Source: Microcebus murinus
Lineage: Eukaryota > Chordata > Mammalia > Primates > Cheirogaleidae
Length of the DNA: 64,000 bases
Reading direction: 5' to 3'
Assembly (NCBI RefSeq): GCF_040939455.1
Contig: NC_134112.1
Location: 67,845,001-67,909,000 of the forward strand
Part shown: positions 46,001 to 60,350 of the stretch, one piece after another
How the letters are laid out: each line of letters begins with the position of its first letter
Numbering within the stretch: the first letter of the stretch is position 1
Translations under genes and position numbers: made by a program
Notes under the pieces: generated by a model
What the model was told of the DNA's origin: nothing
What the model saw: only the letters and a program-made list of their open reading frames with translations
The model's database searches: none

Positions 46001-47618
46001 AACTGACTTTACAATCTTGTTACTTTCATTAATTTAGCAATGTGAAATTTAATTTGAAATACTGGGTACATACACTTAACCATTTATATCGTAAAGGATA
46101 AGGTTTGTATTCTAAATAAACTCTGACATTCAAAGTTAACTACAGCAATTCACAATAAGCACAAAAACATCAGCTTTACCAGAGTAAAGAAGTACAGTTT
46201 TATGAAATTTAGGATCAACTATTGAAAATGCAAGTTTCCTTTAAAAACACACACACACACGCACATACACACAACATTAACCATGAAATCTGAAACTGTG
46301 ATATTTCAGTGCAAAAACCTCAGTATGAGGTAATTTTAATGTAATAACCACTTGAAAAAAAATCCACACAGTGGCACTCTTAAAAATGATAGTTTACATG
46401 ACAATTGCTGGCTGACAAGACAATGTGGATTAAATGTTCTTAGCTGTTTAAACTAATCTTGTCTTGTTTGGACATGTATTTCTCCTTAATCATTTGCTTC
46501 TGATTCAGAAACACAGAAAGGCATTTATTAATGTGGAAAGGGAAAATTCCCACAGCCAACTTATGGTTGATATACTCAAAGAAAATTTTCTGCTAGGGCT
46601 TAGATAGAAATTAAGATACCAAAAGGTCACAACCATTTTATGAGATTACCAGCAGCGGGTTAATTTTACATTTTTCCATATAATCCCAAACTTGTAGTGC
46701 AGCACCTCCTTTAATGGAAAGGTGAGGATCCTATCAAAGTTGGTTTTGACAGAACATCAACTCTCTTCCAAGTGCAAACCCTTTCACAAAGGTGTTTTAG
46801 ATTAGTATTGAGTAATATTGTTCCTTGCTTAAATAAAAAATTTTGTAAATGAAACCTAAATTTTAAAAAAAGTGAACTCTCACAGATAAATATACTTAAC
46901 ACCAAGGCCCAAATCAATAAGAAAGTTATGAAAATACTACTTTGGCAATGGTGTTTACTGGATAGGGCTAATGAAATTAGAATACATACTCTGGGGGAAA
47001 TCTCTCCCCCAATGTCTGATGCTGTCAAATGACCTTTTAATACAAGAAAGAAGGAAAAAGAATTATCACCAATTCCAAAAAGTTCAGGAAATATTGGATC
47101 ATCAGACAAAACTGAACAGAAAATGGCTTTCTGCAATGTAACAATTTAGTTAGAAATAAGAAAAAGATAAGTGCATCACCATACAACTAAACCAATCTAT
47201 TTCTGTGTCACATTTAACTTGTGAGTCATCAAAGTGCAATCTACAGCTCTCTACATATCTTAGTTTCCCATTGCAATGGTTTAAAGTCAACATTGAAAAG
47301 GAAAATATATAGCAAATTATGCTTCATTTTTCACAATAGGACTAAAGAGAAAAAGGTACCTTTCTATGATATCTTAGTGCTAAATTCTAAAGTAACAGTG
47401 GTTTCTGCTATGACAGGAGTCACTCTGCATGAAACTTTAAGCTTTCTATATAAGAATAAATTTTAAAATTGAGAAGTAGAAAAAAATAGCAAACTCTGTA
47501 AACCTTTGCATTTCTTCTATGCAAACAAGGTTTTAAGTACTGAGTTCATGTTAGTATTTCCGATTAGTGTAAGCAATTAGTTGAGGAGCCTGGACTAAAA
47601 GGGCCTTTTGCTTTGATA
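43080..47618 (-). other. BMT2: Probable BMT2 3' UTR and downstream region
   Basis: This follows the BMT2 stop codon on the minus strand. It is AT-rich, almost free of recognisable interspersed repeats and without coding frames, which fits a long 3' UTR. Candidate AATAAA signals in the minus direction lie near 46524, 45986 and 44482. I cannot tell which is used, so the 3' end is open. A CA repeat lies at 46246-46272. Confidence 0.5.
46246..46272 (+). repeat. (CA)n microsatellite
   Basis: A short interrupted CA tract lies in the probable BMT2 3' UTR. Confidence 0.85.
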
Positions 47619-48272
<654 letters not shown>

Positions 48273-50444
48273 TTAAAAATTTCAAGATTACTTCTACTTT
48301 AATACATAGATTTAACAGCTAATTATTTCATAGCATTTTTATATAATTCCAGCTCTGATTATGCATCTTTTCCTTCTAAATTAAGCTTGCACAGACTTAT
48401 TCAACTAAAACTTTCTCACAAAAATCTACATGTAATGAAGCCCAGAGACTTCCTAATGATTATTTAAAAAACATATACTTCTGCCTAACAACTTGAATTT
48501 AGAAATATTAATAATTCTTAAGTATATATTTAAAAAAATCATAAGGGTATATATGAATTTTAATTCGGGTAAGAGTTTACAGGAATGACTTATTTATATT
48601 CACCAAAAACAAGCTAATATAAAAACTCTAAGAAATACTATGAAAGTCAAAAGGGTAATAAAGAGGCATTATAAAATTTGTATAAGCAGAATGACGCCAA
48701 AACTTTTTAAGGTCATAATAAAGATCATTTAAACCATTAACTTTAACCATTTAAAAAGTAATTTTAACAGTACTTTTTAAAAGTGTGAAATGAAGTTTAT
48801 TGAGGAAGGACAAGATAGATTTACAGAACAAGAATAAGATACGTTAGCCACAATGAATGGACCCCCGCCTCCCGTTGTAACAAGAGGACCTTATCATTAC
48901 TTTTATTCTATTAAAAAGTTAATTCCTGGTTTGAAACAAACTAAATTTAAGACAAATGACCCAGGGAAACACTACAACTAAAGATATAAACATTACATAA
49001 ATTGCTAAATATTGAAATTCTATGGGAGGGGTGGAGCAAGATGGCGGACGAATAACACCGCCAGACAGAGTGTCTCTGCAGAAAAGACAGATTCTAGCAG
49101 AAATTAGAAAAAAGAAGCAAGAAGATGAGCATACAGAGGATGAGGGCCGGAAGGAGGGGTACCTGAGACCCCGGGAGACTCCACGGGAGGAGGCTGCGGA
49201 GGAGAACTGGAGGCTGAGACCACCGGAGCAGCCCAGAGACCAGAGGTAAGGGTAGATGGATTTGCTGTGTCCCCTCCCCTGCATTCGGGACTGCTGGTGG
49301 GCTCCCCAGCGGGTGGAGAGACCTGCGGACACCAGCCCAGAGACAGCCGCCGCCTGCCAGTGGTGAGCTTGTAGCAGATGTGGCACCAGGTTCCAAACTT
49401 CCTCAACGCACATCTGTGTGCACAGACCCGAGCCACGCGGCAGGCGCCATACTGCCTCCTCCCCTCCGCCGACCCTATACGCGGCTGCCCAGAGAGCCAA
49501 TACTGCCACCAACCAGAGGCACCTCGAGGGAACGGGAACTTCCCTTTTGGGACCCTACAGCTGACTCAGGGGAACTCAGACTGTGAGCTCCCTACCCGCC
49601 AGCTCTCCCAGGTGCTGTTGGCACAGTGTTCCCAGGAGAACAGTGCAGACTCAGAGGCTGAGAGACATAGACCCAGCTTGGGCTCCCTGTGGGTGAATTG
49701 GGACCGGAACTCCTCTCCCTGGTGGGGATACAGTTTTAACTCTGGGACCCAGAGGTCGGACCTGCAGACCAGATCCCCTGCACCGAGGGCTAGCATTGCC
49801 CGGGGCACAGAAGGGTTATACGTGAACAGCCTACTGAGGTGTGTGTGCCTCCAGGGGCGGATCGGCGTCCTAGAGGGCAACCCTCCTCCCAGGAGGAGGC
49901 CGTGCGCCCAACCCAGGTGGCGTTCCTGTGCAAGGAACCTCCTCGCCGGCATCACAGTCCGGGGAGGCCTGGTGGCTTGTGGTCTGGCCTGCTGGCAGAT
50001 ACCCAGGAGTAGCTGCGGACTTGGGGAGGGTGGAAAGAAGCGAGGCCCGCTCCAGACTGCGGGTCTCAGACAGCCCCACCCCCACACCCAGAATTTCTGG
50101 CTTAGCGGGACCATTCCAGCCCCGCCCTGACAGCTTTTCCTGGAAGCAGAGAACAGAACTTTGACCCCTGCTAACTGCCTGAGGGCAGGCTTACCCAACC
50201 CAGCTCCGCCCAGAACGAGAGCTGATAACAGGACACAAAATCAACAGCATAGCCTGTTCCGCCAAGCAAACGCCACCTACTGACAGGGACGGCATCTTGC
50301 ACAGCCTTTCCACGGCACCCACTGACTCAGTATACAGGGAGTGGTCCAATCTCACCCACAGACACCACCTAACGCCTCAGAAACTAAACAAGGTGTGTGA
50401 ATGCCCAAACAACAACTTAAGGAAAGAAACAACAACGGATCGAC

Positions 50445-51438
50445 ATGGGAAGAAATCAGCGAAAGAACTCAGGAAATATGAAGAACCAAACGGAAAACAC
50501 ACCCCCAAAGAGGAGCACCAGCCCCCTAGAAACGGACACCAACCAAAATCAGGCAACCAATATGACAGAAGAGGTATTTCGTATGTAGACATAAGAACAC
50601 TCACCCAGCTGCAACAACAACTCAATAACCAACACAAAGAAACCACAAAAAGCCTCCAGGATATGGGAAAAGAAATAGACACAATGAAGAAAAGTGTAAC
50701 CGAACTCCTGGAAATGAAGAATCAATTCAAGGAACTACAAAATACAGTGGAAAGTCTCAAGAACAGGGTAGATCAAACAGAAGAAAGAATCTCAGAGCTT
50801 GAAGATAACATCCTCCAATTAAATAAATCAGTCACAGAAATAGAGCAGAGAAACAAGAGAAAAGAGCAAAGCCTACAAGAGCTGTGGGATTATGTGAAGA
50901 AACCTAATGTGAGGGTCATAGGGTTACCAGAAGGGGAAGAAGACAACACTCAAGGGTTGGACAAGCTGTTTGAAGGTATAATAGAGGAAAATTTTCCAGG
51001 CCTTGCTCAAAAGCTTGATATACAAAAGTTCAAGAAGCTCAGAGGACCCCTGGGAGATTCAATGCAAACAGGAAGACGTCACGACACGCAGTCATCAGAC
51101 TGACCAAAGTATCAACTAAAGAGGCCCTTCTAAGAGCTGTAAGACAAAAGAAGCAAGTGACATACAAGGGAAAGCCAATTCGAATAACATCAGACTTCTC
51201 TAATGAGACATTACAAGCAAGGAGAGACTGGGGCCCCATTCTCACTCTTTTGAAACAAAACAATGCCCAGCCTAGAATATTATTCCCTGCAAAACTAAGC
51301 TTCATATATGAAGGAGAAATAAAAACATTCTCAGACAAGCAAAGGCTCAGAGAATTCACCAAGACAAGACCAGCCCTACAAGAAGTACTCAAAACAGCGT
51401 TACGCACGGAACATCATAATAATAACCCACGAATATAA
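50445..51438 (+). pseudogene. L1 ORF1 (RNA-binding protein), broken by two frameshifts
   Basis: ORF1 makes the trimeric RNA-binding protein of the L1 ribonucleoprotein. The likely start is the ATG at 50445 (MGRNQRKNSGNMKNQTENT), in a different frame from the long downstream frame. A one-base loss near 50580 moves the reading into the coiled-coil part (heptads around 50660-50880), which runs on to NEQSLQELWDY-like sequence. A second one-base loss at about 51028-51031 moves it into the C-terminal domain (ITSDFSNETLQARRDWGPIL), which ends at 51438. All domains are present, so only point lesions have inactivated it. Confidence 0.9.
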
Positions 51439-51479
51439 AAACAACCAAAACCCAAAGATATTAAAGGCCAGCTATTACA

Positions 51480-54400
51480 ATGGCTCAAGACAGAAATCAT
51501 AGCAACAACATCCAACCAAACAGAATGATCAGTAATCTACCTTACCTATCAGTTCTCTCAATAAATGCGAATGGCTTAAACTCTCCACTCAAGAGACATA
51601 GGCTGGCTGAATGGATAAGAAAATGCAGGCCAAGTCTATGCTGTCGTCAGGAAACACATCTAACCTGCAAGGATGCATATAGACTAAAAATAAAAGGGTG
51701 GAGATCAATATTCCAAGCAAATAGACGCCAAAAGAAGGCTGGTGTGGCAGTACTAATTTCAGACGATTTAGTTTTCAAACCAACAAAAGAAGTAAAAGAC
51801 AAAGAGGGTCATTATATAATGGTGAAGGGCATAGTCCAACAAGAAGAGATAACAATTTTAAATATATATGCACCCAACTTAGGTGCACCCAGATTCATAA
51901 AGCAAACCTTACTGGAGCTAAGCAAATAGATTAATAGCAACTCCATAATCACCGGAGATTTCAACACCCCACTGACGGCACGAGACATATCCTCCAAACA
52001 GAAAATTAATAATAAAGAAATAATGGACTTAAACAAAACTCTAGAACAATTGGGTCTGACTGACATTTACAGAACATTCTTCTCATCAGCTCACGGGACA
52101 TTCTCTAAGATTGATCATATCCTAGGACACAAAGAAAATCTCAAGAAATTTAAAAAAATAGAAATCATACCATGTACCTTCTCAGATCACAGTGGAATAA
52201 AACTAGAAATCAACCCTAACAAAAACTCACATTTCTACACAAAAACGTGGAAATTAAACAACCTCCTACTAAATGATTACTTCGTAAATGAAGAAATGAA
52301 GACGGAAATAAAAAAGTTCTATGAAGAAAACGACAATGGAGAGACAAGTTATCAACTCCTCTGGGACACAGCTAAAGCAGTTCTGAGAGGAAAGTTTATC
52401 TCCATAAATGCCTATAACCAAAAGACAAGAAGATCACAAATAGACAATCTAATGAAACGACTCAAAGAGCTGGAAAAAGAAGAACAGACCAACCCCAAAC
52501 CCAGCAGAAGAAGTGAAATCAACAAGATCAAATCAGAACTAAACGAAATTGAAAACAGGGAAGCTATTCAGGAGATTAATAAAATAAAAAGTTGGTTCTT
52601 TGAAAACATAAACAAAATTGACACACCATTGACTAAGCTAACAAAAAGCAGAAAAGAGAAATCTCTAATAAGCTCCATCAGGAACAAAAAAGGAGATATC
52701 ACAACTGATCCCAAAGAGATACAAGATACAATTTATGAATACTACAAAAAACTTTACGCACACAAACTGGAAAATGTGGAGGAAATGGACAAATTTCTAG
52801 AAACACACAGCCTCCCTAGGCTCAACCAGGAAGAAATAGATTCCCTGAACAGACCAATCTCAACAGCTGAAATAGAAACAGCAATTAAAAATCTCCCTAA
52901 AAAGAAAAGTCCCAGTCAAGATGGCTTCACACCCGAATTTTACCACACTTACAAAGAACTAGTACCTATCTTGCAGAAACTATTCCACAACATCGAGAAG
53001 AACGGAAACCTCCCTGACACCTTTTATGAAGCGAATATTACTCTGATACCAAAACCAGGAAAGCATGCAACAAAAAAAGAAAACTACAGACCAATATCCC
53101 TAATGAATATAGATGCAAAAATTTTCAACAAAATCTTAGCTAACTGAATCCAGACACTTATCAAAAAAATAATCCACCAAGACCAAGGGGGCTTCATCCC
53201 AGGGATGCAGGGATGGTTCAACATACGTAAATCTATAAATGCAATTCACCACATAAACAGAAGCAAAAACAAAGACCACATGATTCTTTCACTAGATGCA
53301 GAAAAAGCTTTTGACAAAATTCAACACCCTTTCATGATACGAACACTTAAGAAAATAGGCATAGAAGGGACATACCTAAAAATGATACAAGCCATATATG
53401 ACACACCCATAGCCAACATCAAACTGAATGGGGAGAAATTGAAAGCATTCCCACTTAGAACTGGAACCAGACAAGGCTGCCCACTATCTCCACTTCTGTT
53501 CAACATAGTGCTGGAAGTCTTGGCTACAGCAATCAGACAGGAAAATGGAATCAAAGGTATCCAAATAGGGGCAGAAGAGATCAAACTTTCACTGTCTGCT
53601 GATGATATGATATTGTATCTAGAACACCCCAAAGCTTCAACCAAGAAACTCCTGGAACTGATCAATGAATTTAGTAAAGTCTCAGGATACAAAATCAATA
53701 CACAGAAATCAGAGGCATTCATATATGCCAACAACAATCTCATTGAGAACCAAATCAAAGACTCAATTCCCTTCACAATAGCAACAAAGAAATTAAAGTA
53801 CCTAAGAATATACTTAACCAAGGACGTAAAAGACCTCTACAGGGAGAACTATGAAACACTGAGGAAGGAAATAGCAGAGGATGTAAACAGATGGAAATCC
53901 ATACCATGCTCGTGGATCGGCAGACTCAATATCATCAAAATGTCTATACTACCCAAACTGATCTACAGATTCAATGCAATACCTATTAAAATCCCATCAG
54001 CATTCTTCACAGATATAGAAAAAATAATTTTACGCTTCGCATGGAACCAAAGAAGACCCCGAATATCAAGAGCAATTCTAGGCAACAAAAACAAAATGGG
54101 AGGCATTAATATGCCAGATATCAAACTATACTACAAAGCTGTAGTAATTAAATCATTATGGTATTGGCACAAAATAGGAATATTGACCAGTGGAACAGAT
54201 GTGAGAATCCTGATATAAATCATCCTCCTATAGCCATCTAATCTTTGACAAAGCAGACAAAAACATACGCTGGAGAAAAGAATCCCTTTCAATAAATGGT
54301 GCTGGGAAAACTGGATAGCCACCTGTAGAAGGCTAAAACAGGACCCACACCTTTCACCTCTCACAAAAACCAACTCACGCTGGATAACAGACTTAAACCT

Positions 54401-55325
54401 AAGGTATGAAACTATTAGAACTCTAGAGGAAAAAATTGGAAACCCTCTCCTAGACATCGGCCTGGGCAAAGAGTTTATGAAGAAGTCCCCAAAGGCAATC
54501 ACAGCAGCAACAAAAATAAATAAATGGGACATGATCAAACTACAAAGCTTCTGCACAGCCAAAGAAATAGTCATGAAAGTAAACAGACAACCTACAGAAT
54601 GGGAGAAAATTTTTGCACTCTATGCATCCGATAAGGGACTGATACCTAGAATATACTTAGAACTCACGAAAATCAGGAAGAAAAAATCAAATAACCCCAT
54701 TAAAAAGTGGGCAAAGGACCTGAACAGAAACTTTTCTAAAGAAGACAGAAGAATGGCCAACAAACATATGAAAAAATGCTCACCATCTCTAATCATCAGG
54801 GAAATGCTAATCAAAACCACAATGAGATATCACTTAACCCCAGTGAGAATGGCCTTTATCAAAAAGTCTCCAAACAATAAATGCTGGCATGGTTGCGGAG
54901 AGAGAGGAACACTCCTACACTGCTGGTGGGACTGCAAACTAGTTCAACCTCTGTGGAAAGCAATATGGAGATAACTTAAAGCGATACAAGTGAATCTACC
55001 ATTTGATCCAGCAATCCCATTGCTGGGCATCTACTCAAATGATCCAATGACACTCTACAAAAAAGACACCTGCACTCGAATGTTTATAGCAGCACAATTC
55101 ATAATTGCAAGGCTGTGGAAACAGCCCAAGTGCCCATCTATCCAAGAATGGATTAATAAAATGTGGTATATGTATACCATGGAGTACTATTCAGCTCTAA
55201 GAAACAACGGTGATATAGCACATCTTATATTTTCCTGGTTAGAGCTGGAACCCATACTACTAAGTGAAGTATCTCAAGAATGGAGAAACAAGCACCAGAT
55301 ATATTCTCCAGCAAACTGGTATTAA
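51480..55325 (+). pseudogene. L1 ORF2 (endonuclease-reverse transcriptase), inactivated
   Basis: ORF2 starts at 51480 (MAQDRNHSNN) and ends at 55325, reading mostly in one frame. The endonuclease part shows QETHL, GDFNTPL and SDHSGIKLE. The reverse-transcriptase part shows [13 protein letters not shown] and, at 53595-53606, SADD where active L1s have FADD. The C-terminal CWHGCG...LLHCWWDC cysteine motif is kept. In-frame stops occur at 51927 (TAG), 53145 (TGA, where CGA is expected) and 54972 (TAA). Between about 54170 and 54290 three successive one-base losses shift the frame and restore it. Confidence 0.92.
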
Positions 55326-58300
55326 CTGAGTAGCACCTAAGTGGACACATAGGTACTACAGTAATAGGGTATTGGGCAGGTGGGAGGGGAGAGGGGGGCG
55401 GGTATATACATACATAATGAGTGAGATGTGCACCATCTGGGGGATGGTCATGCAGGAGACGCAGACTTGTGGGGGAAAGGGGGAAATGGGCATTTATTGA
55501 AACCTTAAAATCTGTACCCCCATAATATGCCAAAAAAAAAAAATTCTATGGAAATGACCCAGAATAAGAAAACAGTTTTAAAATTAGATAAAAATTAGCT
55601 ACCCTTATTATAAAGCAATACTTAATTAACAAAGATATGAGCTTATAGCCCCTCATTTTTGAGAGTACACAAGCTGGTCACATAATCATTTGGACTGTCT
55701 ACTAGGAAAAATGACAGGGAAAAAGATTATTTTTCTTCTTCCTTTAGCTTTTTTTTTAAAGACAGTTTTATTGAAGTATAACTGACACAAAAGCACATCT
55801 AAAGTGTATACTTTGACATGCACAACATGAAACCAGCCACAATGAAGTTAATGAATAGATCCAACACTCCCTGATTTTCCCCTGGGCCTTTATGATGCCT
55901 TCCTCCTACTCTCTCCTGCTCTTCCTCTGCCACCGGGTAACCACTGATATAACTGCCATCACTATAGACTAGTTTGCATTTCCTAGACTTTTATATAAAT
56001 GAAATAATACAGAATATAGCCTTATTCTATCTGGCTTCTTTCACTTGGAATAATCATTTTGAGATTCCACTTTTTTGGGGCAGGTATTAATAGTTTATTC
56101 CTTTAATTGCTGAATGATATATCCCATTGTAATGGATATACCACAGTTGGTTTATTCATACATCTGTTTGTAGATATCTGGGTTGTTTCTAGTTTTTGGC
56201 TAGTACAATTCAATCTGCTGTGAATATTCTTGTTCAAGTCTTTGAACAGACACGCCTCTATTTGTCCTGGGTAAGTATCTAGGGTGGCTGAATCATACAG
56301 TAGGTATATATTTAACTTTTAAAGAAACCCCTAAACTGTTTTCCAAAGCAGTTAGAGTTTAACATTCCCATCAGGAGTAATATAAGAGTTCCAGTTCCTC
56401 CAAATTCTTATCAACTCTTGGTATGGCCAGTCTTTTCCATTTTAGTAATCATAATAGGTATATAGTAATTTATCATGATTTTGACTTGCAGTTTTCTATT
56501 AAGTAGTGATGTTTACCTTTTCACAGACTTATTTGCCATCCAGATATCTACTGTGTTAAAAATGTTCAATATTTTGCCCATTTAAAAATGATTGCTTTAA
56601 AGTCTTTAAAAATTGTTATTGCTGGGTTTTGAGAGTTCTTCATATATTCTAGATACAAGTCTTTTATAGATATGACTTATAAATCTTTTCTCAGAATGAT
56701 GTGGCTTGTCTTTTCATTCTTTTAACTATGTCTTTGAAGAGCTTAAGTTTTTGATAAAGATGAATTTAATCAATTTATTCTTTCTTTTATCTTGCTTTCA
56801 AAGTCACATCTAAGAAATCTTTTCCTATTGCAAGGTCTATGATCCATTTGAGTTCTTTTTTTTAATATGGGATGTGGTATAGTCTGAGTTCTTTTCCTTT
56901 GTAAATGAATATCCAGTTGTTTCAACACTATTTGTTGAAAAGCCTATCCTTTTCATTCTGGGTGAAAATCAGTCATCTATAAGTTTGGGCCTATTTGTGG
57001 ACCTTCTATTATTTAATTGATAATCCTAACATCAATATCACACTGTCTTGAATACTGTAGCTTTATATTCAATTTTAAAATCAGGTAGTGTTACTTCTCC
57101 AACACTGTGCTTTTCTAAAATTGTTCGAGCTATTCTAGGTCTTTTCAAAAAAACTGAGTTTTTCAATTTCTACAAAAAAGCCCACTAGGATTTTGATCAG
57201 GATTACACTGAATCTGTGAATCAATTTGGGGAAAATTGATGTATTAACAATATAGTCTCCCTACCAATAAACATGGTATATGTCTACATTTAAGTCACCT
57301 TTAATTTCTCTGAATTTGTGGTTTTCAGTAAATTTTCTACTTTTGTCAGATTTATGAAATATACAGTATTTCATATATGGAATATATTTTTGATGCTTTT
57401 GTAAATGGTACTGTTCTTAATTTCAATTTCTGATTGACTGCTGTAGTACATATTAATCAATTGATTTTTATATTGATCTTGTACTTGCAATCTTGCTAAA
57501 TTCACTTGTTAGTTCTAGTAGCTTCTATTAGATTATTCCATGGACTCTACAAAGAAGAGCAGTGTTACCCGTGAATAAAAGTTTTACTTCTCTCTTTCCA
57601 ATCTGGATGCCTTTTATTGCTTTTTCTTGCTTTAGAAAATTGGCTAGAAATTGGCTAGAAATCTAGTATAATGGTGAATAGAAGTGGTGAGTGTAGACAT
57701 CCTTATTCTAGTTCTCATGGAAAGGATTTTTCTTTCACCATTAAGGATCATGTTAGCTAGAAGTTTTTCATATACCCTTTATCAGGCTGAAGAAATTCCC
57801 TTTAATTTCTCCTGAGAGTTCTTTATCAGGAAAGGATGTTAGATTTTATCAAATGCTTTTTCTGCGCGTACTGAAATGATCACATGGCTTTTTCTTTTTG
57901 GTTAGTTAACATGGTCAATAGATTGATTACTCTGTAAACATCAAACCAAACTTGCATATTTGGGATAAACTCAACTTGGCCATGATGTATTATTGTTTTA
58001 AAAGACATTATTGGATTCAATTTGCTAAAATTTTGTATAGAACATCTTATGTTTGTGAGGGATACTGCTCTGTAGTTTTGTTTTGCAATGTGTTTGGTTT
58101 TGATAACAGGGAAATGACCTTACAAATGTCCAAATGACCTTTGGGTGAATGAGCTGGGAAACAGTATTCTAGCCATTCCACTATTATAGAATAGCATATA
58201 TATGATTGGTATTATTTCTTCCTTAACTATTGGTAAGTTTTAACAGTGAAACCATCTGTACCTGGGATTTTCTTTGTGGAACTGCCAATTCAAATATCTT

Positions 58301-59509
58301 TAATAGAAATCATTCATTCATTTTCTCTATTTCTTCATGAATGAGCTTTGGTGCTATGTGTCTTTCAAGGAATTTATCCATTTAAGTTGTGGAATTTATT
58401 GGCATAAAGTTGTTCATAATATTTTGTAGCAGAATGATGCAGTGGAAGCTTGCTGGGCCCATATTTTTGTATTATCCTTTTAATATTGGTAAATATCTAT
58501 AATGATGTCACCTTTTTATTTCATCAGTATGGCTAGAAGTTTATCAATTTTATTGATAAAGAACTAGCTATTGCTTTCATCAATTTTCCCTAATGTTTTC
58601 TATTTCACTTGATTTCTGCTCTGATCTTTATTATTTTCTTTCTTATACTTTGGATTTAATGTATTTTTTTCTAGTTGAAAAGTTAATATCATTGCCTTGA
58701 GAACTGTCTCATAAAAGTGTTTGAGTGCTATAATTTTTCCTTAAGTACTACTTTAGTGACTTCAGTGGCATCTTACACATTTTGATTAAGTTTTTTATCT
58801 TCATTTCATAAAATGTTCTAATTTCCATTATGAGATTTTCTTTGGTTGATATTCTGTACGCTTACTTGTTCTATCAATTATTAAGGTTACTGAAATTTCC
58901 TAGTATAATTTTATAAATGTTGATTTTCCCTCTTTTATCAGCTTTCCCTCTTTTAGTTTATGTATTTGGAAGCTCTGTTATTAGGTGCATAAATGTTTAG
59001 GAATGTTATGAACTGACCCTTTTATCATTATGGAATGACCATTTTTATCCCTCATAATGTTCTTTGCTCTGAAACATACTTTTGATTTTAATATAGCCAC
59101 ACAAACTTTCTTTTCTCCATCTTCTTGCTTTCCCACTATTTGGATTTTTATAATTAAAGTACATTTCTTATAGGCAACATATATTTGGGTCTTGCTTCTC
59201 CTCCCACCTCATTTGACAATCTCTGCCTTTTAGTTGGGATATTTAGATCATTTCTATTTAATGTGATTATTGATATCCTTAAGTTTTAAATCTATAATCT
59301 TGCTAGTTATTTTTCACTTGTCTCACCTGATCATTGTTCCCCTTCTCCACTTTCCTGCCATCTCAAGTTTTTCATGATTTTGTTTTATCTCTTTTGTAGG
59401 CTTATTAGCTATAATGCTTTTATTTTGGTGGCTGCTTTAGGATTTATAGCACATATCTTTAACTTATCATAGTCTACCTTCAAGTGATATTATACCACTT
59501 AATATATGC

Positions 59510-59797
59510 AGCTGTCTCTCAGTATTCATGGGAAACTGGTTCCAGGAATCCTCATGGATACCAAAATCTACAGATGCTAACGTCCCTTATGTAAAATGGC
59601 ATAGTATTTGCATATAACCTATGTAAACCCTTTTGTATACTTTAAATCATTTCTAAGTCACTTATAATATCTAATACAATGTAAATGCTATCTATAGTTG
59701 TTATATTGTATTTCTATTATTTTTTATTTACTTTTCAAATATTTATTTTTGACCTGTGCTTGATTGAATCCACACAGATATGGAGGGCCAACTGTAT
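59510..59797 (+). mobile_element. Tigger-type DNA transposon, internally deleted
   Basis: 'cagctgtctctcagtattcatgggaaactggttccagg', 'gcatagtatttgcatataacctatg' and the end 'ggagggccaactg' before TA match a Tigger (TcMar) non-autonomous element. The termini are imperfect inverted repeats. Confidence 0.8.
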
Positions 59798-59864
59798 TTC
59801 CAATTCTCTCATCTCATCCTATATACTACTATTGTCATACATTTTAGTTTTTAAATGGTTATAT

Positions 59865-60265
59865 TAGTTTGGTAGGACTGCTATAACAAAGTAGCATGAA
59901 TTAGGTGGCTTATTTTCTCCCAGTTCTGGAGGCTAGAAGTCTCAGATCAAGATGGTGTGGAGGGTTGCTTTCTTCTGAGGGTTGTGAGGGAGAGTCTCTG
60001 GTGTTCCTTGGCTTGTAGATGTATCACCCCAATCTTTGCTTTTATCTGCACATGACATTCCCTATACACTTGTTTCTAAATTCAAATTTTTCCTTTTTAT
60101 AAGGACACCACAGTCATATTGGATTATAGCCCACCTTCATGATCTCACTCTCACTGGAATAACTCTGTGTAAAGCTCTTACCCTACAATAAAGTCACAAA
60201 CTGGGGGGTAGGACTTCAACGTATCCTTCTGTGGGGTGACACAATTCATCTCATGACAATGGTCA
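59865..60265 (-). mobile_element. MaLR (MST/MLT1-type) solo LTR, antisense
   Basis: 'ttagtttggtaggactgctataacaaagtagcatg', 'cagttctggaggctagaagtctcagatcaag', 'ataaggacaccacagtcatattggatta' and 'ggtaggacttcaac' are complement MaLR LTR phrases. It is inserted in the old L1M. Confidence 0.8.
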
Positions 60266-60299
60266 ATTATCTTTTAAATTGTTTAAAGAACAATAGAAA

Positions 60300-60350
60300 A
60301 TCTTTTTATATATATTTATATATATTTTATATATATATTTATATTTTACC
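60300..60350 (+). repeat. TA-rich low-complexity repeat
   Basis: A run of tatata and ttta units, probably grown within the L1M. Confidence 0.85.

Larger units (their letters stand above)
49026..55540 (+). mobile_element. Full-length L1, strepsirrhine type, inactive
   Basis: This 6.5-kb L1 is flanked by the perfect 11-bp target duplication aaattctatgg (49015-49025 and 55541-55551). The 5' end GAGGGGTGGAGCAAGATGGC is the usual L1 start. The parts are: a GC-rich 5' UTR to about 50444, ORF1 at 50445-51438, ORF2 at 51480-55325, a 3' UTR to about 55531 with a G-rich tract near 55378-55400, and a short A tail. The 3' UTR is not the human L1PA type and looks like lemur/galago L1. Both ORFs are broken. 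It lies antisense in the BMT2 intron. Confidence 0.95.

Noticed and set aside
46711..47136. 141-codon minus-strand frame downstream of BMT2
   Set aside because: It has no domain or splice support and lies in the probable 3' UTR. The length is within chance for a stop-poor stretch.
49378..50198. 250-codon (+) and 210-codon (-) open frames
   Set aside because: Both lie in the GC-rich 5' UTR of the full-length L1, where stop codons are scarce. No known L1 protein is encoded there and they overlap on opposite strands.
53321..54574. Long minus-strand frames of 147-166 codons
   Set aside because: They are the reverse complement of the L1 ORF2 coding region, so they are shadows of it.
51927..54974. 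Reading the in-frame stops of L1 ORF2 as recoding
   Set aside because: Other lesions (frame shifts, altered FADD motif) occur in the same copy, and the stops are at positions of ordinary sense codons, so plain decay explains them.
48954..55562. The word aaatgacccag on both sides of the full-length L1 as its target duplication
   Set aside because: The copies are not adjacent to both element ends. The 11-bp aaattctatgg pair directly abuts the L1 and is the true duplication.
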